This document shows, piece by piece, positions 1-5,566 of a stretch of DNA of 12,437 nucleotides (its first letter is position 1; every line of letters starts with the position of its first letter). The stretch comes from DASRSS01 sp035656335. Its GTDB lineage: Bacteria; Actinomycetota; Actinomycetes; Mycobacteriales; Jatrophihabitantaceae. The notes beneath the pieces are model-generated. The model searched no databases. It worked only from the letters and a program-made list of their open reading frames with translations, and was not told the DNA's origin. The position numbers and the translations under genes were made by a program. The stretch spans positions 1 through 12,437 of the forward strand of contig DASRSS010000145.1 of the NCBI GenBank assembly GCA_035656335.1. The letters run 5' to 3'.

Positions 1-1
1 G

Positions 2-250
2 TTCCTCGCCGCGAAGACCACGGTCGTCGCGAAGAGCGCGCCGACGCCGGCCGGCTCCGGGTCGCACGGTGTCGGTGGCGTGAGCACCAGCCGGGGTCCG
101 GGAGTCGGCCCGAACGGGGCGTCGTCGCGCGGTCTGGCGAACACCGGCGCGCGCGTGAACCCGGTCGCGCTGACGCAGCTCGGCTTGCTGGCGCTGCTGG
201 TCGGCGGTGGCCTGCTGGTTGCGACGCGTCGACGGGCCCGCAAGCACTGA
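2..250 (+). CDS. C-terminal end of an LAxTG (LANTG) sortase-anchored surface protein, 5' truncated
   Basis: The reading frame is open from the window edge and ends at TGA 248-250, giving 82 visible residues. They form a low-complexity Gly/Ser/Thr/Pro linker, then LANTG (codons 134-148), a hydrophobic segment (LGLLALLVGGGLLVA) and a basic tail RRRARKH. That is the three-part cell-wall sorting signal: pentapeptide, membrane span, positive tail. LAxTG is the motif attributed to class E sortases of high-GC actinobacteria, so the protein is probably cleaved between T and G and linked to peptidoglycan. The functional ectodomain lies upstream of the window, so its role cannot be given. The protein at 10072-12060 ends the same way with LASTG. 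A terminator-like hairpin follows 20 nt after the stop. Confidence 0.85.
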   Translation, partial: FLAAKTTVVAKSAPTPAGSGSHGVGGVSTSRGPGVGPNGASSRGLANTGARVNPVALTQLGLLALLVGGGLLVATRRRARKH

Positions 251-270
251 GCCCGGCAACGCCCTGAGCA

Positions 271-314
271 GGGCCGTCCGTCCGCACGCAGGGGGTGGGG
301 ACGGACGGTGGCCC
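271..314 (+). terminator. Intrinsic terminator-like hairpin after the LANTG gene
   Basis: A 10-bp perfect stem is formed by 274-283 (CCGTCCGTCC) and 299-308 (GGACGGACGG). It is extended by GGG 271-273 pairing with CCC 312-314 across a small bulge, and the loop is 284-298. It begins 20 nt after the stop of the surface-protein gene. There is no clear U-tract, which is common for actinobacterial terminators. Termination itself is inferred. Confidence 0.6.
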
Positions 315-342
315 GCTCGCGTTTTCCGCGCCGAACTACCTG

Positions 343-409
343 GAGTGACGGATCAGCAAGATCAGAGACGCCGAAATTCCCCGTCTCCGATCTTGGGAAT
401 CCGTCACTC
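343..409. terminator. Long nested hairpin, probable bidirectional terminator overlapping the ABC-F stop codon
   Basis: The outer arms GAGTGACGGAT (343-353) and ATCCGTCACTC (399-409) are perfectly complementary over 11 bp. After a symmetric 4x4 internal loop come AAGATC/GATCTT (358-363/389-394), one A-C mismatch, and GAGACG/CGTCTC (365-370/382-387). The loop is 371-381. The right outer arm contains the stop codon of the minus-strand ABC-F gene (404-406). The structure lies between two converging genes and looks the same from both strands, so it most likely ends transcription in both directions. Confidence 0.65.
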
Positions 410-2194
410 GATGGTGAGGGACAGCTCCAGCCACGACTCTTCGAGCTGCTCGCGCTCGGTGATCGCGGCGCGCAGTTCCGCGTCCAGCGACGCGACGCGG
501 CCGTAGTCGGTGGCGTGCTCGGCCAGCTCGGCGTGCAGCTGGGCCTCGCGCTTCTCCAGCGTGGCGATCCGCCGCTCGATGCGCGCGAGCTCCTTGCGCG
601 CCGCGCGGGTGTCGCCCTTGCGCTCGCGCCGGTCGCTGTCGGTCAGCGTCGCCTGCGGGGCCGCGACCGCCGCGCGCCGGGCGAGGTACTCGTCCACGCC
701 GCCGGGCAGCGCCGCGAGCGTTCCGCCGGCCTGCTCACCCGGCGCGGCGAGCCCGGACGGTCCGCCCGGCACGATCGCGACGATCGTGTCGCAGACGCGC
801 TCGAGCAGGTACCGGTCGTGGCTGACCACCACCAGCGTCCCGGCCCAGGAGTCGAGCAGATCCTCCAGCGCGGCAAGGGTGTCCGTGTCCAGATCGTTCG
901 TGGGCTCGTCCAGCAGCAGCACGTTCGGCTGGGCGAGCAAGAGGCGCAGCAGCTGCAGCCGGCGCCGCTCGCCACCGGACAGCTCGGCCACCGGCGTCCA
1001 CTGCTTGTCGTTGCCGAAGCCGAACCGCTCGGCCAGCTGCGGCGCCGACAGCTCGACCCCTTCGAGCGACGCGGTGGTGCGCACCTCGCGCACCGCCTCC
1101 AGCACGCGCAGCTCACCGGGCAGCTCGGTGACCTCCTGCGACAGGTAGCCGGCGTGCACGGTCTGGCCGATGCGCACGATCCCGGACGTCGGCTCCAGCA
1201 CACCCGCCAGCAGCCGCAGCAGATGCGTCTTGCCCGAGCCATTCACGCCGATGACGCCGACGCGATCGCCCGGGCCGACATGCCAGCTGACGCGGTCGAG
1301 CAGCACCCGCTCGCCTACCTGCACGGTCACGTCCTGCAGCTCGTACACCTGCCGCCCGAGCCGGCGCTGCGCCAGCGCCTTCAGCTCGACGGATGCGCGC
1401 GGCTCGGGGACGTCCGAGATCAGCGCCTCGGCCGCCTCGATGCGGAACTTCGGCTTGGACGTGCGGGCGGGCGCACCGCGCCGCAGCCAGGCCAGCTCCT
1501 TGCGCAACAGGTTCTGGCGGCGCGCCTCGGACGACTCCTCCTGCCGGGCGCGCTCGGCCCGCGCCAGCACGTACGCCGCGTACCCGCCGTCGAACGCGCG
1601 CACCCCGCCACCCACGACCTCCCAGGTGCGCGAGCACACCGCGTCGAGGAACCAGCGGTCGTGCGTGACGACCACGAGCGCGCCGCGCCAGGCATTCAGG
1701 TACTCGGCCAGCCACGTGACGCCCTCGACGTCCAGATGGTTCGTCGGCTCGTCGAGCACCAGCAGGTCCGCCTGCTGCACCAGCGCGGCCGCGAGCGCGA
1801 CCCGGCGCCGCTCGCCGCCGGACAGCCGCGCGACCTCAGCGTCCAGACCGACCGTCGCCAGCCCGAGCCCGGTCGGCACCGAGCGCACCGCGGCGTCGCC
1901 GGCCCATTCGTGCTCGGCCGCGTCGCCGACCACGGCGGACCGGACGGTCGCGCCCTCGGGCAGGTCGCCACGTTGCGCGACGGTCGCGATGCGGACGCCG
2001 CCGGTGTGCGTGACGCGGCCTGTGTCCGGCTGCTCGGCGCCGACGAGCAGGCGTAGCAGGGTCGACTTGCCGTCGCCGTTGCGCCCGACGACGCCGATCC
2101 GCTCACCCGCGGCGACGCCGAGCGACACCGCGTCCAGGACCGTCGTCGTGCCGTAGGACTTGCCGACGTTCTCCAGGTTGATCAGGTTGGCCAT
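404..2194 (-). CDS. ABC-F family ATPase, Uup-like
   Basis: A soluble protein of 596 residues with two ATP-binding cassettes and no membrane segment, which defines the ABC-F family (ribosome-associated ATPases, not transporters). NBD1 has Walker A GRNGDGKS (37-44), signature LSGGE (124-128), Walker B LLVLDEP with catalytic E149, and switch H178. NBD2 has Walker A GVNGSGKT (316-323), LSGGE (405-409), LLLDEP with E430, and H459. The interdomain linker (about 205-280) carries WLRRGAPARTSKPKFR, which resembles the Uup linker more than the EttA one. The C-terminal 70 residues (about 524-590) are a charged coiled coil, as in Uup. ATG 2194 is chosen because the residues upstream of it are Arg/Ala-rich antisense of ispE. 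It starts 14 nt after the ispE stop without a good Shine-Dalgarno, so translation is probably coupled to ispE. The family member is assigned by motif only. A role in ribosome rescue, assembly or antibiotic protection cannot be separated here. Confidence 0.93.
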   Translation of the reverse strand: MANLINLENVGKSYGTTTVLDAVSLGVAAGERIGVVGRNGDGKSTLLRLLVGAEQPDTGRVTHTGGVRIATVAQRGDLPEGATVRSAVVGDAAEHEWAGDAAVRSVPTGLGLATVGLDAEVARLSGGERRRVALAAALVQQADLLVLDEPTNHLDVEGVTWLAEYLNAWRGALVVVTHDRWFLDAVCSRTWEVVGGGVRAFDGGYAAYVLARAERARQEESSEARRQNLLRKELAWLRRGAPARTSKPKFRIEAAEALISDVPEPRASVELKALAQRRLGRQVYELQDVTVQVGERVLLDRVSWHVGPGDRVGVIGVNGSGKTHLLRLLAGVLEPTSGIVRIGQTVHAGYLSQEVTELPGELRVLEAVREVRTTASLEGVELSAPQLAERFGFGNDKQWTPVAELSGGERRRLQLLRLLLAQPNVLLLDEPTNDLDTDTLAALEDLLDSWAGTLVVVSHDRYLLERVCDTIVAIVPGGPSGLAAPGEQAGGTLAALPGGVDEYLARRAAVAAPQATLTDSDRRERKGDTRAARKELARIERRIATLEKREAQLHAELAEHATDYGRVASLDAELRAAITEREQLEESWLELSLTIE

Positions 2195-2208
2195 CGGGTG
2201 AGCACCGA

Positions 2209-3105
2209 TCAGTCCAGCACCGTCGCGCCCGGCACCGGCCCGCGCGCGATCACGGTCCGCTGCGGTTCGAGCCGGCGCGCGATCTCGACCGCGGCCGACG
2301 CGTCCGCGCACAGGAACGCGCACGTCGGGCCGGAGCCGGAGACGATGCCCGCGAGCGCGCCCGCGGCCAGCCCGGCGTCGAGCACGTCACGCAGCGACGG
2401 CGCCAGCGACAGCGCGGCGGGCTGCAGATCGTTGTGCAGCGCGTGGGCGACGTCCGCCGCCGAACCGGATTCCAGCGCGGCCTGCAGCGCGGACGCGTCC
2501 AGCTCCGGTGGCGGCACCGCGCCCGCTGCCCGCAGCCGGTCGATCTCGCCGTACGCCTGCGCCGTGGAGATCCCGAACGTGGCCGGCGCGATCACCCAGT
2601 GCAGCGTGCCGGTCGACGGCAGCGGAGCGAGCACCTCGCCGCGGCCGGTGCCGAGCGCCGTCCCGCCGAGCAGGCCGAACGCGACGTCGCTGCCGAGTTC
2701 GGCGGCCAGCGACGGCAGCGCGGCGTCGTCGACCTGCCAGAGCGTGGCGCACGCGCGCAACGTGCCGGCGGCGTCGGCCGAACCGCCGGCCATGCCGCCC
2801 GCGACGGGGATCGCCTTGTCGATCCCGATGGCAACCTCCGGTGCGAGGCCAGCGTGCTGTGCGAGCAGTTCGGCGGCGCGCCAGGCCAGGTTCCCCGGAC
2901 CGTCCGGCAGCGTCGAGGCGCCCTCGCCGCGCATCGTCAGCGATAGCGCGGCAGCCGGTCGCACCGTGATCACGTCGAAGATCTCGACCGCGTGGAACAC
3001 CGTGACCAGCTCGTGGAAACCGTCGTCGCGCAACGGTCCGACGCCGAGCTGCAGGTTCACCTTCGCCGGCACCCGCACGCGCACGGACGAATTCCTCGCG
3101 GACAT
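2209..3105 (-). CDS. ispE: 4-diphosphocytidyl-2-C-methyl-D-erythritol kinase
   Basis: This enzyme phosphorylates CDP-methylerythritol at the 2-position with ATP, the fourth step of the non-mevalonate (MEP) route to isoprenoids; it is cytosolic. The product is 298 residues, typical for the family. GHMP-kinase marks are PAKVNLQLGVG near the N-terminus (K15, equivalent to catalytic K10 in E. coli), the ATP loop PVAGGMAGGSADAA (100-113), GSDVAF with catalytic D140, and the third motif GIVSGSGPTCAF (253-264). Two starts compete: ATG 3105, with a TANNNT box 7 nt upstream suggesting a leaderless mRNA, and GTG 3084, with GAGGAA 7 nt upstream and giving 291 residues. ATG is reported; function is unaffected. 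It leads the ABC-F gene in an operon and diverges from rplY. The rsmA/ksgA gene that often precedes ispE in actinobacteria is absent. Confidence 0.95.
   Translation of the reverse strand: MSARNSSVRVRVPAKVNLQLGVGPLRDDGFHELVTVFHAVEIFDVITVRPAAALSLTMRGEGASTLPDGPGNLAWRAAELLAQHAGLAPEVAIGIDKAIPVAGGMAGGSADAAGTLRACATLWQVDDAALPSLAAELGSDVAFGLLGGTALGTGRGEVLAPLPSTGTLHWVIAPATFGISTAQAYGEIDRLRAAGAVPPPELDASALQAALESGSAADVAHALHNDLQPAALSLAPSLRDVLDAGLAAGALAGIVSGSGPTCAFLCADASAAVEIARRLEPQRTVIARGPVPGATVLD
3092..3097 (-). promoter_or_regulatory. Internal Shine-Dalgarno supporting an alternative ispE start at GTG 3084
   Basis: On the minus strand GAGGAA (3097-3092) is followed by 7 nt and then GTG 3084-3082. This would start the protein at MRVRVPAKVN, close to the length of other IspE N-termini. 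It competes with ATG 3105, which has no Shine-Dalgarno. Confidence 0.45.
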
Positions 3106-3112
3106 TGGGTTG

Positions 3113-3118
3113 ATGCTA
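3113..3118 (-). promoter_or_regulatory. Candidate -10 box for ispE (leaderless arrangement)
   Basis: The minus strand reads TAGCAT, matching the actinobacterial TANNNT -10 consensus, and it ends 7 nt before ATG 3105. That spacing would place the first transcribed base at or next to the A of the start codon. I see no convincing -35 element. It is a candidate only. Confidence 0.45.
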
Positions 3119-3171
3119 GCGACGGCTGTGACGGCGCTGCGCCCACCTGCAGCGTCCGCACGGCCAGCCGC

Positions 3172-3177
3172 TAAGCT
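3172..3177 (+). promoter_or_regulatory. Candidate -10 box for the rplY-pth operon
   Basis: TAAGCT fits TANNNT, about 135 nt upstream of the rplY start, in the 207-bp gap shared with divergent ispE. No clear -35 precedes it. If used, the transcript would have a leader of roughly 130 nt, with one short stem at 3248-3253/3259-3264 (GACGCG/CGCGTC). Confidence 0.3.
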
Positions 3178-3298
3178 GTACGGGTTGCCCCGGCGAGGGA
3201 TTCGCTCGAAGTGTGAGCATCCGTGATCGACGCGGTGTCGCTTCGTCGACGCGCGTCCCGCGTCCGAGGCGCACCGCAAGAAGCCCGACGTTTTCTTC

Positions 3299-3305
3299 AG
3301 AGGAG
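3299..3305 (+). promoter_or_regulatory. Shine-Dalgarno that fixes the rplY start
   Basis: AGAGGAG is followed by 7 nt and then GTG 3313. This selects GTG over the in-frame upstream ATG at 3223, whose extra 30 residues are Arg-rich and unlike L25. Confidence 0.8.
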
Positions 3306-3312
3306 TACTGCC

Positions 3313-3966
3313 GTGTCCGAGGTCCGTCTGCCCGCCGAGATTCGTTCCGAGTTCGGCAAGGGCGGTGCCCGGCGCACCCGTCGCGCCGGCAAGATTCCGG
3401 CCGTGATCTACGGGCACGGCGACAACCCGCGCCACGTGTCGCTGCCCGAGCGCGAGTTCACCGCCGCGATCCGGCACGGCGGCACCAACGTGCTGCTCAC
3501 CCTGGAGCTCGAGGGCGAGGACCAGCTGGCGATCCCGAAGGCGATCCAGCGGCACGCCATCAAGGGCACGTTCGACCACGTCGACCTGCTCGCGGTCCGT
3601 CGCGGCGAGAAGGTGACGGTCGACGTCCCGCTGTCGATCACCGGCGAGGTCGTGGCCGGCGGCCTGCTCGCGCAGGAGCACACCGCGGTCACCGTCCAGG
3701 CCGAGGCCACCCACCTGCCGAGCGAGATCGAGGTCAGCATCGCGGGCCTGGAGATCGGCTCGCACGTCACCGCTGGTGACCTGAAGCTGCCGCAGGGCTG
3801 CGTGCTCGCCGGCGATCCCGAGCAGATGCTGCTGATCATCCAGGAGGCGCCGACTGCGGCCGACCTGGAGGCCACCGAGGGCGAGGGCATCGAGCAGGCC
3901 GCTCCGACCGAGTCGCCGGCCGCCGAGGCCGTCCCCGCCGAGGGCGAGGGCAGCACCACCGAGTAG
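3313..3966 (+). CDS. rplY: 50S ribosomal protein L25/TL5 (general stress protein Ctc family)
   Basis: This is the 217-residue long form of L25, which binds 5S rRNA in the central protuberance of the large subunit. Residues 1 to about 95 are the L25 domain, with the basic segment KGGARRTRRAGKIPAVIYGHG-like start (17-36) and the PKAIQRHAIKGTFDHVDL stretch (75-92). Residues about 98-180 are the TL5/CTC C-terminal beta domain (VTVDVPLSITGE, PQGCVLAGDPEQML). The last 35 or so residues are an acidic Ala/Glu/Pro tail, common in actinobacterial homologues. GTG 3313 is chosen because a strong AGAGGAG lies 7 nt upstream and the N-terminus then matches the family. pth follows after 21 nt on the same strand, the usual L25-Pth pairing, so the two are probably co-transcribed. 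Confidence 0.95.
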   Translation: MSEVRLPAEIRSEFGKGGARRTRRAGKIPAVIYGHGDNPRHVSLPEREFTAAIRHGGTNVLLTLELEGEDQLAIPKAIQRHAIKGTFDHVDLLAVRRGEKVTVDVPLSITGEVVAGGLLAQEHTAVTVQAEATHLPSEIEVSIAGLEIGSHVTAGDLKLPQGCVLAGDPEQMLLIIQEAPTAADLEATEGEGIEQAAPTESPAAEAVPAEGEGSTTE

Positions 3967-3987
3967 CCGGCGCGGGCACACGCGTCG

Positions 3988-4557
3988 ATGGACACCGGAC
4001 GCCGACTCGTCGTCGGGCTCGGCAACCCCGGCGCGCGCTACGCCGCCACCCGGCACAACGCCGGCGCGCTCGTGCTGCAACTGCTGGCCGAGCGCGTGGG
4101 CGTCCGGTTCAAGGCGCACAAGAGCCGCTGCGAGATAGCCGAGACGCGGCTGGCCGGTGAACCGGTCGTGCTCGCGCGGCCGATGTCGTACATGAACGAG
4201 TCGGGCGGACCGATCGTCGGGGCGGCCCGCTTCTTCAAGGTCGCCGCCGAGAACGTTGTCGTGATCCACGACGAGATGGACCTGCCGTTCGGCGCGCTGC
4301 GCATCAAGCGCGGCGGTGGCGACGGCGGCCACAACGGGCTGCGGTCCACGACGGCGTCGCTCGGCAGCAAGGAGTACCTGCGGGTGCGGTTCGGCATCGG
4401 CCGCCCGCCCGGACGGCAGGACCCGGCCGACTACGTGCTGCGCGAGTTCGCGACCGCCGAGCGCAAGGAACTGCCGTTTCTGCTCGATCGGGCCGCCGAC
4501 GCCGTCGAAACCCTGCTCGAACGCGGTCTCGAGGCCGCCCAGAACGAGTTCCACTGA
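3988..4557 (+). CDS. pth: Peptidyl-tRNA hydrolase
   Basis: This cytosolic enzyme cleaves the ester bond of peptidyl-tRNAs that drop off ribosomes, recycling tRNA. The product is 189 residues, the normal size. Family residues are all present: VGLGNPG with N13, RHNAG with catalytic H23, PMSYMNESG with N70, HDEMDLP with D95 (which activates the histidine), and GGHNGLRS with N116. These correspond to E. coli N10, H20, N68, D93 and N114. ATG 3988 has no strong Shine-Dalgarno, but its position before the LVVGLGNPG motif fits homologues. With rplY 21 nt upstream it forms a translation-related pair. It converges on ogt across the TGGCCA repeat array, with no conventional terminator visible between its stop and the array. 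Confidence 0.97.
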   Translation: MDTGRRLVVGLGNPGARYAATRHNAGALVLQLLAERVGVRFKAHKSRCEIAETRLAGEPVVLARPMSYMNESGGPIVGAARFFKVAAENVVVIHDEMDLPFGALRIKRGGGDGGHNGLRSTTASLGSKEYLRVRFGIGRPPGRQDPADYVLREFATAERKELPFLLDRAADAVETLLERGLEAAQNEFH

Positions 4558-4571
4558 CTGCTGTCGCCAGG

Positions 4572-4727
4572 GAGTGGCCACTTAGAACGCGGGGTGGCCA
4601 GTTTCGGCGCGAGTGGCCACGTAGAACGCGGGGTGGCCAGTTTGGGCGCGAGTGGCCACCTACAACGCTGGGTGGCCAGTTTGGACGCGAGTGGCCACCT
4701 ACAACGCTGGGTGGCCAGTTTGGACGC
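4572..4727. repeat. Four direct 39-bp repeats (left part of the TGGCCA array)
   Basis: Four contiguous copies of exactly 39 bp lie at 4572-4610, 4611-4649, 4650-4688 and 4689-4727, each starting GAGTGGCCAC. Every copy has two TGGCCA boxes, the first in GAGTGGCCAC and the second in GGTGGCCAGTTT, joined by a TANAACGC spacer. Copies differ at a few positions, mainly in the spacer and after GTTT. A fifth begins at 4728 but runs into the 20-bp unit type near 4741. Confidence 0.9.
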
Positions 4728-4740
4728 GAGTGGCCACCTA

Positions 4741-4891
4741 TAACTGGCCACTCGTGCGGATAACTGGCCACTCGTGCGGATAGCTGGCCACTCGTGCGAG
4801 TAACTGGCCACTCGTACGGACGTGATCCGGATAACTGGTCGCTCGTGCGGATAGCTGGCCACTCGTGCGAGTAACTGGCCACTGGTGCGGG
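4741..4891. repeat. Seven direct 20-bp repeats (central part of the TGGCCA array)
   Basis: Units of the form TAACTGGCCACTCGTGCGGA start at 4741, 4761, 4781 and 4801, then after an 11-bp insertion (4821-4831) at 4832, 4852 and 4872. Units at 4781 and 4852 share the variants TAGC and GAG, so the block order repeats with a 71-bp period, a sign of block duplication. More units of this type occur at 4945, 4965, 4985 and 5004, after a copy of the 39-bp type at about 4892-4944. Confidence 0.88.
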
Positions 4892-5052
4892 TAACTGGCC
4901 ACTTACAACGCGGGGTGGCCAGTTAGGACGCGAGTGGCCACCTATAACTGGCCACTGGTGCGGATAGGTGGCCACTCGGATGGGTAACTGGCCACTCGGA
5001 TGGTAACTGGCCACTCGTGCGGCGAAGCGGCGCGGACCGCATCGAGTGATGT

Positions 5053-5541
5053 TCAGGCGAACAGGCCTGAGTGCGCGGCCTCGTGGGAGAGCAGCCACTG
5101 CTTGGCCGGCAGCCCGCCGCCGTAACCGGTGAGCGAACCGTTCGCGCCGATCACGCGGTGGCACGGCACGATGATCGAGATCGGGTTCTGCCCGTTCGCC
5201 AGGCCGACGGCGCGGGCCGCGTCCGGCACCCCGACCGACGCCGCGATCTTGCCGTAGCTGGTCGTCTCGCCGTACGGGATCTCCGTCAGCGCGCCCCACA
5301 CCCGCAGCTGGAACGCCGAGCCGCGCGCGGCGGTGCGCACGTCGAACTCGCGCCGTTCGCCGGCGAAGTACTCGCCCAGCTGCCGGCGGACGTCCGGCAG
5401 CACGTCGTCGTCACGGATCCAGTCCGCGGCGGGCGTGACGGGACGCCGTCCGGTGGGCAGGTACAAGCCGGTCAGCGCGCCGGAGTCGTTGCCGACGAGC
5501 AGCAGGTCGCCGAGCGGTGAGTCGTAGTACGTGTATCGCAT
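5053..5541 (-). CDS. ogt: Methylated-DNA--[protein]-cysteine S-methyltransferase
   Basis: A suicide repair protein that transfers an alkyl group from O6-alkylguanine (or O4-alkylthymine) in DNA to its own cysteine. The product is 162 residues, close to the usual size. The active site is PCHRVIG (126-132) with acceptor C127. The wing residues YGETTSYGKIA (90-100) and the arginine-finger segment ARAVGLANGQNP (109-120) precede it, and TGYGGGLPAKQWLL (138-151) follows. The N-terminal 70 residues are the variable RNase H-like domain. ATG 5541 is chosen over an upstream in-frame ATG (5565) because AAGGAG sits 5 nt before it and MRYTYYDSPLG matches homologues. It lies 25 nt downstream of the ada-alkA stop on the same strand, the alkA-ogt order known in mycobacteria, so the two are probably one adaptive-response operon. 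Confidence 0.96.
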   Translation of the reverse strand: MRYTYYDSPLGDLLLVGNDSGALTGLYLPTGRRPVTPAADWIRDDDVLPDVRRQLGEYFAGERREFDVRTAARGSAFQLRVWGALTEIPYGETTSYGKIAASVGVPDAARAVGLANGQNPISIIVPCHRVIGANGSLTGYGGGLPAKQWLLSHEAAHSGLFA

Positions 5542-5546
5542 CGAAT

Positions 5547-5552
5547 CTCCTT
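5547..5552 (-). promoter_or_regulatory. Shine-Dalgarno that fixes the ogt start
   Basis: On the minus strand AAGGAG lies 5 nt before ATG 5541. It falls in the 25-nt gap after the ada-alkA stop codon and excludes the earlier ATG at 5565. Confidence 0.75.
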
Positions 5553-5566
5553 GTGTCGTAAGCATG

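Larger units (their letters stand above)
4572..5022. repeat. Intergenic TGGCCA-box repeat array
   Basis: This array fills the 495-bp gap between converging pth (stop 4557) and ogt (stop 5053). It holds 22 exact TGGCCA hexamers plus one degenerate copy (TGGTCG at 4836). First bases are 4575, 4595, 4614, 4634, 4653, 4673, 4692, 4712, 4731, 4745, 4765, 4785, 4805, 4856, 4876, 4896, 4916, 4935, 4949, 4969, 4989 and 5008. Nearly all steps are 19 or 20 bp; the exceptions are two 14-bp steps and one 31-bp step (4805 to 4836) around an 11-bp insertion. Flanks are conserved: AAC before and CTCG after in the 20-bp units, GAG or GGG before and CCTA or GTTT after in the 39-bp units. The hexamer is palindromic, so the array looks alike on both strands. 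No real gene is seen; open frames across it are low-complexity and shift frame because the unit is 20 bp. Function unknown. Confidence 0.92.

Noticed and set aside
308..2056. Long plus-strand open frame opposite the ABC-F gene
   Set aside because: Arg/Gln/Ala-rich composition, no domains, and fully antisense to a clear ABC-F gene; caused by high GC at third positions.
4572..5022. CRISPR-like array
   Set aside because: There are no unique spacers: the whole unit, including what would be the spacer, is repeated. The repeat is too short and no cas gene is near.
4304..5299. Open frames across the TGGCCA array giving peptides rich in repeated WP, HEWP and SGQLS segments
   Set aside because: They are translations of the DNA repeat; the 20-bp unit moves the frame at each step, and similar peptides arise in several frames on the same strand. 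No ribosome-binding site or family resemblance.
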